Assembly: GCA_963712765.1 (NCBI GenBank) | Contig: CAVQIX010000007.1 | Coordinates: 1-64,000, forward strand | Length of the DNA: 64,000 bases | Direction of reading: 5' to 3' | DNA from: CAXMST01 sp963712765 | Lineage (GTDB): Bacteria; Actinomycetota; Thermoleophilia; Solirubrobacterales; 70-9 | In this document: positions 7,395 through 15,829 of the stretch, in pieces | How positions within the stretch are numbered: the stretch's first letter is position 1 | Layout: the number at the start of each line of letters is the position of its first letter | Program-made: the position numbers and the translations under genes | The notes under the pieces: generated by a model | What the model saw: only the letters and a program-made list of their open reading frames with translations | The model's database searches: none | Told to the model about the DNA's origin: nothing

Positions 7395-8600
7395 GTGAGT
7401 GGCGAGCGCCTCTATGAACGCTACGAGACGATCTTCGAGGGGATCGAGGCCCCTTTCGCCTTCGTCGATCTCGATGCGCTCGAGGCAAATGCCGCCGAGA
7501 TGCTGGAGCGCGGCGCCGACAAGCCGATCCGCATCGCCTCGAAGTCGGTGCGCTGCCGGGAGGTTCTCGCGCGCGCCGCGGCGCTGGACGAGCGCTTCAG
7601 GGGAACGCTCTGCCTGACTCTCCCGGAGGCGCTGTTCCTCCACTCCCACGGCTTCCGCGACCTGGTCGTCGCCTATCCCACGACCGATCGCCGGGCGATC
7701 GCCGGCCTGGCCGAGGTGGCCGCCGCCGACCCCGACGGAGCGCCAACGCTGATGGTCGACGACGCCGTGCAGCTGGACCTGATCGAGGGCGCCGCGGGGG
7801 TCGGCGAGGTGACGATCAAGGTTGCGATCGACGTCGACGTCGGCTGGCACACCCTTGGCGGGGCGGTGCAGATAGGGCCGAAGCGCTCCCCGATCCGCGA
7901 CGCCGCATCCGCCGGCCGCCTCGCGGGTGAGATCCTCTCCCGCCCCGGGCTCGAGCTCGACGGCCTGATGGCCTACGAGGGGCAGATCGCCGGCGTCGGA
8001 GACGCGACCCCCGGCTCGGCGCTGAGGAACCTGGCGATCCGCGGTATGCAGAAGCGCTCGCTGGCCGACGTGCGTGAGCGGCGCGCCGAGATCGCGGCGG
8101 CCGTCGGCGAGATCGCGCCGCTCCGCTTCGTCAACGGCGGCGGCACCGGCAGCCTCGGCCTCACCGCCGCCGAGGACGCGGTCACCGAGCTCGCGGCGGG
8201 ATCCGGCTTCTACGCGCCGGTCCTCTTCGACCACTACTCCCGCTTCACCCTGACTCCCGCGGCCGCCTTCGCGATTCCGGTAGTGCGACGACCCGCCCCT
8301 GGGGTGGTCACGGCGCTCGGGGGCGGCTACGTCGCCTCGGGCGCACCGGCCGCCGACCGCCTTCCGGAGCCTTTCCTCCCGGAGGGGTTGCGGCTCGACT
8401 CCAGTGAGGGCGCCGGCGAGGCGCAGACGCCGCTGCTTGGAGAGAGCGCCCTGCGACTGCGGATCGGTGACCGCGTCTACATGCGCCACGCCAAGGCCGG
8501 CGAGCTCTGCGAGCGCTTCAACAGCCTCTACCTGATTGCCGGGGACGAGATCGTCTCCGAGGCGCCGACCTATCGCGGCGACGGCAAGGCGTTCCTTTGA
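7395..8600 (+). CDS. Fold-III PLP enzyme, amino acid deaminase/aldolase (D-threonine aldolase / D-serine dehydratase-like)
   Basis: A 401-residue enzyme with an alanine-racemase-type barrel at the N-terminus (about 25-260) and a beta domain behind it. The PLP lysine is in IRIASKSVRC. A C-terminal MRHAKAGELCERF stretch resembles the metal-binding His/Cys site of D-serine dehydratase and D-threonine aldolase-like proteins. It probably deaminates or cleaves a D-amino or beta-hydroxy amino acid; the substrate is unknown. GTG 7395 is chosen because TACGCT (7380-7385) lies nine bases before it, as in other leaderless starts here. The open frame runs upstream through tRNA-Ser and is not coding there. 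Confidence 0.82.
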   Translation: MSGERLYERYETIFEGIEAPFAFVDLDALEANAAEMLERGADKPIRIASKSVRCREVLARAAALDERFRGTLCLTLPEALFLHSHGFRDLVVAYPTTDRRAIAGLAEVAAADPDGAPTLMVDDAVQLDLIEGAAGVGEVTIKVAIDVDVGWHTLGGAVQIGPKRSPIRDAASAGRLAGEILSRPGLELDGLMAYEGQIAGVGDATPGSALRNLAIRGMQKRSLADVRERRAEIAAAVGEIAPLRFVNGGGTGSLGLTAAEDAVTELAAGSGFYAPVLFDHYSRFTLTPAAAFAIPVVRRPAPGVVTALGGGYVASGAPAADRLPEPFLPEGLRLDSSEGAGEAQTPLLGESALRLRIGDRVYMRHAKAGELCERFNSLYLIAGDEIVSEAPTYRGDGKAFL

Positions 8601-8604
8601 GCGC

Positions 8605-9054
8605 TCAGGCCGGTCGGGGTTCGAGCAGGACGACGGGGATCTTGCGGTCGGTCTTGGCCTGATAGTCGTCGTAGGGGGCGTAGGCGGCGGTCATCTGCTT
8701 CCAGAGCCGCTCCCGCTCCTCCTCGTCGGTGACCTCCCGGGCGGTCACCGGCCAGCTCTCGGCGCCGACCTGCACATTCGTGTCGGGGCTGGCGCGGAGG
8801 TTGATCCACCAGGCGGGATGCTTGGGGTGCCCGCCCTTGGAGGCGATCAGGACCACCGACTCGCCGTCGCGGGTGTAGATCAGCGGGGTGGTGCGGTGCT
8901 CGCCGCTCTTGCGACCGACATGATCGACGAGGCAGCAGGGCGCGCCCCTGAAGGTCTTGCCGATCCGCCCGCCGGACGCCCGGTAGGTGGCGACGTGCAG
9001 CTTGGTGAAGGCGTTGAACGCCTTCCAGCCGAGCTTCTCCATCTGCTTCTGCAT
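8605..9054 (-). CDS. F420-dependent nitroreductase-family protein
   Basis: A 149-residue split-barrel protein of the deazaflavin-dependent nitroreductase (Ddn-like) family, typical of actinobacteria. Family features visible are the N-terminal helix (WKAFNAFTKLHVATYR), the strand VDHVGRKSGEHRTTPL, then LIASKGGHPKHPAWWINL and the strand with VQVGAESWPVTAREV. Members bind F420H2 and reduce quinones or enones, or have unknown substrates. ATG 9054 gives the family-typical N-terminus (MQKQMEKLGWK). The gene lies 23 bp downstream of the lactone oxidase on the same strand, so the two may be co-transcribed. Confidence 0.88.
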   Translation of the reverse strand: MQKQMEKLGWKAFNAFTKLHVATYRASGGRIGKTFRGAPCCLVDHVGRKSGEHRTTPLIYTRDGESVVLIASKGGHPKHPAWWINLRASPDTNVQVGAESWPVTAREVTDEEERERLWKQMTAAYAPYDDYQAKTDRKIPVVLLEPRPA

Positions 9055-9077
9055 CGGGCTGAGTATTCCAGCGCCAC

Positions 9078-10421
9078 TCAATCGCCGCCGACCGGCCCGA
9101 GGACTCGATCGGTGTAGTCGTTGGCGAACACTCCCTCCGGATCGAACCGACGGCGTGCGGCGAGGAAGTCCTCCCAGCGCGGGTAGCGCTGGGAGAGCTC
9201 GAAGTGGGTGAGCTCGTGCCGCTTGCCCCAGTGGGGCCGGCCGCCGAGGGCGCCGAGGACGGCCTCGACCTCGCGGAAGTAGCCGGGCCAGTCGAGCTTG
9301 CGGTCCTGGTGGACGGCGATGTAGCAGGTGTCGCGCTCGTGGCTGGGGCTGATCAGGGCGTCGTCGCCCTTGACGAAGCGGACCTCGACCGGGAACACGC
9401 ACCGCATCTCCGGCCGGGAGGCGATCTCGAGTACCCGCTCGATCCCCTCGCGCGCCTGATCCCGCGGGATCCCGTACTCCATCTCGGTGAACTTGAGACG
9501 GCGCTCGGAGGCGAAGACCCGGTAGCTCTTGTCGATCTTGGAGACGTTCGCGAATGAGGCGGCGGCCTGCCTGGCGAGGAAGGGGCCGGCGGAGGGACGA
9601 GCCCTCGCAATCGTCGAGAAGGCGCCGCTGGCCCAGTTCTCGAGCACAACCTCCCGGACGTAGCGGGAGGCGGGATTGGCCGGCTGAGGGGGCTCGTCGG
9701 TGCGGGTGCTCTCGCGGCAGAGCGCCTGGTCGGTGTGAGGGAAGACGTAGAACTCGAAGTGATCGAGGGCGTCGACGCGGTCGTCGAGGCTGTCGAGGGT
9801 CTCGCGCAGGGGCCGGGCCTGATCGATGCGGTTGAGAGTGTAGGCGGGGGCGGTCCGGATCGTGACCGCGTAGATCGCGCCAAGGGCGCCGATCCCGACC
9901 CGGGCGGCGCGGAAGCCGTCTGGATCGGAGCGCTCGTCGAGGACGAAGGTGGAGCCGTCGGCGGTGATCAGCTCGATCGACTCGAGCTGGGCGGAGACGT
10001 TCTGGAAGTCGATCCCGGTGCCGTGGGTGCCGGTCGAGATCGAGCCGGCCAGGGTCTGCTTGTCGATGTCGCCGAGGTTGGCGAAGGCGACCCCGAACTC
10101 GTCGAGCTTGCGGTTCAGCTCACCGAGGATCGCCCCGGCCTCGACGCGGACGAGTCCCGATGAGGGGTCGTGGTCGAGGACGCGATCGAGGGCCTCGATC
10201 CGCAGCATCGTGCCGTCGGTCAGCGCCGCATCGGTGAACGAGTGGCCCGAGCCCGCGACCTTGACCCGGCGGCCCTGCTCGCGGGCGGAGACGATCCCCT
10301 TGACCAGCCCCTCGCGGGTCCGCGGGCGGACTATCGCAGCGGGATGGCAGACCTGCTCACGGGCCCAGTTGCGCCAGGTCGGGCGGTCCTCGGCGGTCCC
10401 CTCTTTGTCGTCCTTGGCCAC
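9078..10421 (-). CDS. FAD-linked aldonolactone oxidase (L-gulonolactone / D-arabinono-1,4-lactone oxidase type)
   Basis: A 447-residue VAO-type flavoprotein. The FAD domain (about 15-190) contains RRVKVAGSGHSFTDAA, whose His is the usual covalent FAD anchor in this family, and the stretch GSISTGTHGTG. The C-terminal ALO domain ends with HWGKRHELTHFELSQ, where HWGK is the family hallmark. It oxidises an aldonolactone or sugar alcohol with oxygen as acceptor; the substrate is not determinable. GTG 10421 is taken because TAGGCT (10428-10433, minus strand) is six bases away; TTG 10427 is in frame but less well placed. Confidence 0.9.
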   Translation of the reverse strand: MAKDDKEGTAEDRPTWRNWAREQVCHPAAIVRPRTREGLVKGIVSAREQGRRVKVAGSGHSFTDAALTDGTMLRIEALDRVLDHDPSSGLVRVEAGAILGELNRKLDEFGVAFANLGDIDKQTLAGSISTGTHGTGIDFQNVSAQLESIELITADGSTFVLDERSDPDGFRAARVGIGALGAIYAVTIRTAPAYTLNRIDQARPLRETLDSLDDRVDALDHFEFYVFPHTDQALCRESTRTDEPPQPANPASRYVREVVLENWASGAFSTIARARPSAGPFLARQAAASFANVSKIDKSYRVFASERRLKFTEMEYGIPRDQAREGIERVLEIASRPEMRCVFPVEVRFVKGDDALISPSHERDTCYIAVHQDRKLDWPGYFREVEAVLGALGGRPHWGKRHELTHFELSQRYPRWEDFLAARRRFDPEGVFANDYTDRVLGPVGGD

Positions 10422-10495
10422 GGCCAAAGCCTATCCCGGTCACCCCGGCGGCCGAGACGGCGCGCCGGGGGACGGGATCAGACCCCAGCGGTCGG

Positions 10496-11275
10496 TCAGC
10501 TCAAGAGGACGTGGCCGGAGGCGCGACACTCGTTGGTCGCGTTCTCCTTGGTGGCCTGGAACTGCATGCTTACGACGTTCAGGCCGCCGTTTCGGTACTC
10601 GAAGGTGCCGACGATGTCTTCCTTGGGTCCGCCGTGAACGTCGAACGTCTGACCGATGTCGAGGTCCGGATTGACCTCCCGTTCCACTTCCGACGTGGGG
10701 CCGTGGATAAAGAAGCTGCGGACTTCTGCGTTGTCGACCTTCGTCTCAACCATCAGCTGGATAGTTGTCAGGCCCCCCACGAGACACCTCACCTTCAGCA
10801 CGAAGTTGTCCTCATCCAGGATCGTCGTCACACCGGAATCCGGGCCGCTCGGGAAGACGCCGTTCGTAACGCTGTCGAAAGCCCGGATCTTCGTCCCGGT
10901 CACGTTGTCGGCAGTGACCGCACTCGGCACCTTCCCGAGGCTACCCTCGTTGATCTGAGTCCCACCGAGCGCGTTGCTGGCCACGTCGATCCCGGCGATC
11001 CCACCGTCGGCGAGGTCTGTCGAGCCCACGTCGCCGTCCTTGATGTCGGAGGCCTTGACCTTGCCGTTCTTGATGTCGGAGGACTTGACCTGGTTCTTGC
11101 CGATGTCGGAGGACTTGACGTTGTTCTTCTTGATGTGCTTCGAGCGCACGGCGTTCTTCTTGATGTCGCTCGAGCCGATCTTCTTCGCCGCGTAGGCGCC
11201 ACCGCCCAGTACCGCGAACATCGCCAGCGTCGCCATCACGTTGGCGTAGGTCAGGTGCTTTCGTACTCCCTGCAT
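10496..11275 (-). CDS. Exported protein with tandem 'SSDIKxxxVxS' repeats
   Basis: A 259-residue secreted protein. Residues about 8-30 form a signal sequence (TYANVMATLAMFAVLGGG, then AYA). Then come about eight imperfect 10-11-residue repeats with Ile and Val at fixed spacing (SSDIKKNAVRS, SKHIKKNNVKS, SSDIGKNQVKS, ASDIKDGDVGS), suggesting a short beta-solenoid stalk. The C-terminal half is beta-rich without a recognised motif. From general knowledge, similar repeat proteins are frequent in Solirubrobacterales. AGGAGG lies six bases before ATG 11275, one of the clearest ribosome sites in the window. The role may be surface structure or adhesion; this is inference. Confidence 0.75.
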   Translation of the reverse strand: MQGVRKHLTYANVMATLAMFAVLGGGAYAAKKIGSSDIKKNAVRSKHIKKNNVKSSDIGKNQVKSSDIKNGKVKASDIKDGDVGSTDLADGGIAGIDVASNALGGTQINEGSLGKVPSAVTADNVTGTKIRAFDSVTNGVFPSGPDSGVTTILDEDNFVLKVRCLVGGLTTIQLMVETKVDNAEVRSFFIHGPTSEVEREVNPDLDIGQTFDVHGGPKEDIVGTFEYRNGGLNVVSMQFQATKENATNECRASGHVLLS

Positions 11276-11399
11276 CGGTCCTCCTGGTCGCTTTCTCCCG
11301 ACCACTCCCGCGTGGCCGGCCACGCATCGCAGTCTACGCACCCCTCTGTGAGATTCAACCGGCGGCACGCCCGGTCGCCATCTATCGTCCCGCCCACCC

Positions 11400-11487
11400 G
11401 GAGGGGTGGCAGAGTGGTCGATTGCGGCGGTCTTGAAAACCGTTGACCGGTTACGCCGGTCCGGGGGTTCGAATCCCTCCCCCTCCG
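11400..11487 (+). tRNA. tRNA-Ser (TGA)
   Basis: A class II cloverleaf: acceptor GGAGGGG/CCCCTCC, anticodon loop CTTGAAA with anticodon TGA, a long variable arm, and T arm GGGGGTTCGAATCCC. CCA is not encoded. It reads UCA and other UCN codons. Confidence 0.95.
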
Positions 11488-11500
11488 CTGTTGCGCGCCA

Positions 11501-13345
11501 CTAGCGGCGGACGACCCGCTCGCAGTCGGTCCCGACTGAATCCCGACCCTTGACCACGACCGTGTCCCGACCTCCGCCGCAGCCGAGGTCATCGGCGCCG
11601 GGACCGCCGATCAACTGGTCGTCCCCGGGCCCGCCAACGAGTCGGTCGGCGCCCGCATCGCCGAGCAGGCAGTCGTCCCCGCCACGGCCCCTGATCCGGT
11701 CCTCGGCAGCGAGGCCGGCGATGTACTCGTCATGCGAGCGGCCCCTGAGCCGGTCGGCCTCGAGCGTTCCCGACGGGCCCGGGCGCAGACTTCGGCTGCA
11801 CTCCGGGGGCTGTCGCGGGTACTGGGCATCCATCCCGACCCGCAGTTCGCGGTCGCTGACGAGTCCCTCGCCGACCGGGACGGTCCGGTAGCTGAACAGG
11901 CCGGGAGTGTCGAGCTTGAAGGTCCGGCGTCCCTGCGGATCGAACTCGGTCGAGAACAGGACCCCGCCCCAGCCGAGGACCCAGTAGCCGCCGTCGATCC
12001 GCCTGGCCGATCCGCAGCAGAAGGAGGCGGGCGCTTGCGGATCGGTGACCGCGTCGATGAGGCGGGCGATCCCGTTTTGCTCGTCGATCTCGAACCGGAG
12101 CGCACGTGGGGCGTAGTCGCGATCCGTCCCGTTGTCGTGGATCGTAATCACGCCCGGCCGCAGCAGCCTCGCGTCGTGCTGGCCGCCGAAGATCCCGGGG
12201 CTCTCGGGGTCGCCGTTGACCTCGAGGCTCTCTGGCGTCTCGGTTCCGCCGAGCTTCCAGATCACGTGCCCGTCCCCACCGGAGATCTTGTAGACGGCGT
12301 CGGTGTGACGCATCGAGATGATCAGATCCTTGCCATCGGTCTCGATCGAGTTCAGGTGGGTGGGATCGAAGACATCCTCGAAGCCCTGCCACTGCTCGGT
12401 GTTGAGCGGCGTCAGCGTCCACCGCGGAGCGCTCTCGTCGAGATCGATGTGGTCCTTGCTGCTCCAGCTCCAAGCGACCTCTCCCCTGCGGTTGATCCGC
12501 TGGATCTCGGAGTCGACGATCGTCGCGTTCGCAGGGCCGCCGTACTCGCTCAGGTCGACGCCCTGCCGCGGCCGGTATGTCTGGACCAGGAATCGACCGC
12601 CTCCGAGCTCGATCATCTCGTGGGGATCGGTGTCGCTCCCGACGGTGGAGACGACGCGCTCCAGCTTCCCGTCTACGGTGCGGATCTGGTAGCCGTCCCG
12701 GCCGGCGGAATGGTCGGGTAGGGGTAGGTCAGAGAAGGCAATGGTTCCATCCGAGAGCACCTGCACATCTCCGGGTAGGACCGGCGGCTTTCTGCCGTAC
12801 CACCAAAGAGGCGTGCCTCGGTCGTCGATCAGCGCGGCGTAGCCGGGTACGTCGTCGGCCGCGAAGATGTCGGGGGAGGTCGCGTAGAGGCTCCTCGCGG
12901 GAGGGCGATACCGGGTGAACTCGTAGTCGGGATAGCCCTCGGGCAGGCAGCGCACGTGATGGGTGTCGGCTCGCCGGCCACGACGGACCTCGATCTCGAA
13001 GCGCTGCCCGTACCCAAGCGGAACCCTCTGGTCGAATCGCCCCGACCGCGGCTTCGATCCGTCGACTCCGACTCGGGCACGGCTGCCCGTCTTGACGGCG
13101 ACCGACAGCCGCTTGCCCTCGCAGGCAACTGCGTAGTCCGTCACCTTGGAGGAGAACTCCGGGACCAGCCGAGGTTCAGCCTCGACCTTGACGGCAGCCG
13201 AGGCAGGCTGGGCGCCGAACGGGAGCGCGAGGAGGGCGGCCGTGATCAGACCACGGGCGAGGGAACGCCCCCTTCCTGCCGATCGAATGCCCCGCGACAC
13301 CCCGCGAGAGCAGCCGACCCTCGAGTCGCCGCGGGTCCCTACCAT
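11501..13345 (-). CDS. Secreted arylsulfotransferase-like protein with RTX calcium-binding tail
   Basis: A 614-residue exported protein. An N-terminal signal (LARGLITAALLALPFGAQ, cleavage near ASA) leads into a beta domain (about 55-130). A propeller-like arylsulfotransferase (ASST) region follows (about 150-510) with motifs such as PTHLNSIE, ISMRHTDAVYKI and GGQHDARLL. The last 90 residues hold RTX-type nonapeptides (GRGGDDCLLGDAGADRL, GGPGDDQLIGGPGADDL), which fold on calcium outside the cell. ASST enzymes transfer sulfate between phenols without PAPS, but many actinobacterial relatives lack proof of activity. ATG 13345 has GGAGG upstream. Only 11 bp separate it from the divergent bipA start. 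Confidence 0.83.
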   Translation of the reverse strand: MVGTRGDSRVGCSRGVSRGIRSAGRGRSLARGLITAALLALPFGAQPASAAVKVEAEPRLVPEFSSKVTDYAVACEGKRLSVAVKTGSRARVGVDGSKPRSGRFDQRVPLGYGQRFEIEVRRGRRADTHHVRCLPEGYPDYEFTRYRPPARSLYATSPDIFAADDVPGYAALIDDRGTPLWWYGRKPPVLPGDVQVLSDGTIAFSDLPLPDHSAGRDGYQIRTVDGKLERVVSTVGSDTDPHEMIELGGGRFLVQTYRPRQGVDLSEYGGPANATIVDSEIQRINRRGEVAWSWSSKDHIDLDESAPRWTLTPLNTEQWQGFEDVFDPTHLNSIETDGKDLIISMRHTDAVYKISGGDGHVIWKLGGTETPESLEVNGDPESPGIFGGQHDARLLRPGVITIHDNGTDRDYAPRALRFEIDEQNGIARLIDAVTDPQAPASFCCGSARRIDGGYWVLGWGGVLFSTEFDPQGRRTFKLDTPGLFSYRTVPVGEGLVSDRELRVGMDAQYPRQPPECSRSLRPGPSGTLEADRLRGRSHDEYIAGLAAEDRIRGRGGDDCLLGDAGADRLVGGPGDDQLIGGPGADDLGCGGGRDTVVVKGRDSVGTDCERVVRR

Positions 13346-13356
13346 CCCGCCTCCCC

Positions 13357-15210
13357 GTGGAACCGAACGCCACAGCCACCCGCGACGATCTCCGAAATCT
13401 CGCGATCGTCGCCCACGTCGATCACGGCAAGACGACCCTGGTCGACGCGATGCTGCACCAGTCGGGCGCCTTCAGGGCCCACCAGGATGTCGCCGAGCGG
13501 GTGATGGACTCGATGGACCTCGAGCGCGAGAAGGGGATCACGATCCTCGCCAAGAACACGGCTCTCCGCTACGAAGGGACCAAGCTCAACATCGTCGACA
13601 CCCCCGGGCATGCGGACTTCGGCGGTGAGGTCGAGCGCGGCCTGACGATGGTCGACGGGGTCCTGCTGCTGGTCGATGCCTCCGAGGGACCGCTGCCGCA
13701 GACCCGCTTCGTCCTCCGCAAGGCACTCGAGGCGCGGCTGCCGGTGATCCTGGTCGTCAACAAGGTCGACCGCCCCGACGCGCGGATCGCCGAGGTGGTC
13801 GACGAGGTCTACGAGCTCTTCCTCGACCTCGACGCCGACGAGAGCCAGATCGAGTTCCCGATCGTCTACACCAATGCCCGGGACGGCTGGGCGGCGCTGG
13901 AGGAGGGCGAGGAGGGGACCGACCTGACGCCGCTGCTCGATCTGATCGTCTCCCACATCCCCGGTCCCGCGCACGACCCCGACCACCCCTTCCAGGCCCA
14001 TGTCACCAATCTCGACGCCAGCGACTACGTCGGGCGCCTCGCGATCTGCCGCATCTACAACGGCAAGGTCAGGGCCGGCGAACCGATCTCCTGGTGCAGG
14101 GCGGACGGCACCGTCGAACGCGTGCAGATCTCGAAGCTCTATGTCACCGAGGCCCTGCAGCGGGTCGAAGCCGAGGAGGCAGGGCCAGGCGAGATCATCG
14201 CGATCGCCGGTATCGACGAGGTGACGATCGGCGAGACGCTCGCCGATCCTGAAGACCCGCAGGCCCTACCGGTGATCACCGTCGACGAGCCCTCGCTCTC
14301 GATGATCATCGGCATCAACACCTCACCCCTCGCCGGTCGCGGCGGCGACAAGCTCACCGCCCGTCAGATCAAGGACCGGCTCGACCGCGAGCTGATCGGC
14401 AACGTCTCGATCCGGCTCCGCGACACCGAGCGCCCGGACGCCTGGGAGGTCGAGGGCCGCGGCGAGCTGCAGCTGGTCGTCCTGCTGGAGCTGATGCGAC
14501 GCGAGGGCTACGAGCTGACAGCGGGCCAGCCGCGGGTGATCACCCGCGAGATCGACGGCAAGCGGCACGAGCCGGTCGAGCGGCTGGCGATCGACATCCC
14601 CGAGGACTACGTCGGAGTCGTCACCCAGGCCCTCGCCGTGCGCAAAGGGCGGATGGAGCAGATGATCAACCACTCGACCGGTTGGGTCCGGCTCGAGTTC
14701 CTGGTCCCGGCGCGCGGGCTGATCGGCTTCCGGACCGAGTTCCTGACCGAGACCCGGGGCACCGGCCTCCTGCATCACGTCTTCGATCGCTGGGAGCCCT
14801 GGTTCGGCGAGCTGCGCACGCGGCCGACCGGCTCGCTGGTCGCCGACCGTCAGGGCAAGAGCGCCGGCTTCGCCCTGTTCAGCCTGCAGGAGCGCGGGAC
14901 GATGTTCATCGGGCCGGGTGAGGACGTATACGAGGGGATGGTGGTCGGCGAGAACTCCCGCCCCGACGACCTCGACGTCAATCCGACCAAGGAGAAGCAA
15001 CAGACCAACGTCCGCGCCGCCAGCGCCGACATCCTGATCCGCCTGATCCCGCCGAAGCTGCTCTCGCTGGAGCAGGCGATCGAATTCCTGCGCGAGGACG
15101 AATGCGTCGAGGTCACCCCCGAGGTGGTCCGGCTCCGCAAGACCGAGCTCGACGCCACCCAGCGCGCGAAGTCGGCCCGCCGGGCCAAGCGCGACGCCGC
15201 CGAGGGCTGA
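13357..15210 (+). CDS. typA: Translational GTPase BipA/TypA
   Basis: This ribosome-associated GTPase is 617 residues, the normal length. Domain I has the G1 loop AHVDHGKTTL, the switch I segment EREKGITI, G3 DTPGHADFGGEV and G4 NKVDRPDARI. Domain II is a beta barrel (VGRLAICRIYNGKVRAGEP), followed by domains III and V and the BipA-specific C-terminal domain (SAGFALFSLQERGTMFIGPGE region). It aids 50S assembly and stress or cold adaptation. The GTG start sits 11 bases after TACCAT (13340-13345), so a leaderless message is possible; no Shine-Dalgarno is clear. Identification is secure. Confidence 0.97.
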   Translation: MEPNATATRDDLRNLAIVAHVDHGKTTLVDAMLHQSGAFRAHQDVAERVMDSMDLEREKGITILAKNTALRYEGTKLNIVDTPGHADFGGEVERGLTMVDGVLLLVDASEGPLPQTRFVLRKALEARLPVILVVNKVDRPDARIAEVVDEVYELFLDLDADESQIEFPIVYTNARDGWAALEEGEEGTDLTPLLDLIVSHIPGPAHDPDHPFQAHVTNLDASDYVGRLAICRIYNGKVRAGEPISWCRADGTVERVQISKLYVTEALQRVEAEEAGPGEIIAIAGIDEVTIGETLADPEDPQALPVITVDEPSLSMIIGINTSPLAGRGGDKLTARQIKDRLDRELIGNVSIRLRDTERPDAWEVEGRGELQLVVLLELMRREGYELTAGQPRVITREIDGKRHEPVERLAIDIPEDYVGVVTQALAVRKGRMEQMINHSTGWVRLEFLVPARGLIGFRTEFLTETRGTGLLHHVFDRWEPWFGELRTRPTGSLVADRQGKSAGFALFSLQERGTMFIGPGEDVYEGMVVGENSRPDDLDVNPTKEKQQTNVRAASADILIRLIPPKLLSLEQAIEFLREDECVEVTPEVVRLRKTELDATQRAKSARRAKRDAAEG

Positions 15211-15220
15211 GCCCGAGCCC

Positions 15221-15829
15221 CTAGGCGAGGTCGGCGCCGGCTGCCGCGCCCGCTCGCGCTCGTCCCGGTGCGGGCTGCCGTGGACGCGTCTTCGCTCGCC
15301 GCGGCATCCAGCGGGCGCCGAACAGCGCGAGCGCGGGCAGGATCGGCGCCAGCACGCCCCACCGCACCGCCGGGATCGCGGCGTCCGTCCCCGCGCCCAG
15401 GGTGTGGACGACGGCGAGAAGCCAGGCGACGACGATGTAGCGGTGAGCGTTGCGCCAGCGCTTGCCGCCTATGCGTCTGCGGGAGTAGTAGCTGAGGCCG
15501 AGAGCGGCCGCCAGGTAACCGCCGACGATCCCCGCGGCCACGAAGGCCGGCCGGTAGTCGATCGCGAACGGCAGCGTGATCCCCCCGACTCCGGGGTGCA
15601 GGAAGGGGTCGCCAAGCAGGGTGACACCATGGGCTGCGATCGCGATCAGGCCGGCAACCGCGAGCTGCTCGTGGAGCGCGTTGAGCACCCTCGGCAACCC
15701 GGGGCGCCGGAACAGCTTGCTCGCCATCGCCAGCCCGAGCAGGACCGAGGCCGTGATCAGCGCCAGGGCGACGAAGCCGGAGGCCCGGCTCGCGAGCCAC
15801 CAGATGTGCTCGGAGGGCTGCGGGCTCAT
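15221..15829 (-). CDS. Ferric-reductase-like transmembrane (heme b) protein
   Basis: A 202-residue membrane protein with about six helices and a basic C-terminal tail. His residues in consecutive helices (LNALHEQLAVAGLIAIAAHG and, later, NAHRYIVVAWLLAVVHTLG) fit bis-heme ligation in the ferric reductase / YedZ-type domain. There is no FAD/NADPH domain, so it would pass electrons across the membrane as part of a complex. Its ATG overlaps the apbE stop (ATGA). The whole four-gene minus-strand set suggests transmembrane electron transfer to an extracytoplasmic flavin. Heme content is inferred. Confidence 0.82.
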   Translation of the reverse strand: MSPQPSEHIWWLASRASGFVALALITASVLLGLAMASKLFRRPGLPRVLNALHEQLAVAGLIAIAAHGVTLLGDPFLHPGVGGITLPFAIDYRPAFVAAGIVGGYLAAALGLSYYSRRRIGGKRWRNAHRYIVVAWLLAVVHTLGAGTDAAIPAVRWGVLAPILPALALFGARWMPRRAKTRPRQPAPGRARAGAAAGADLA

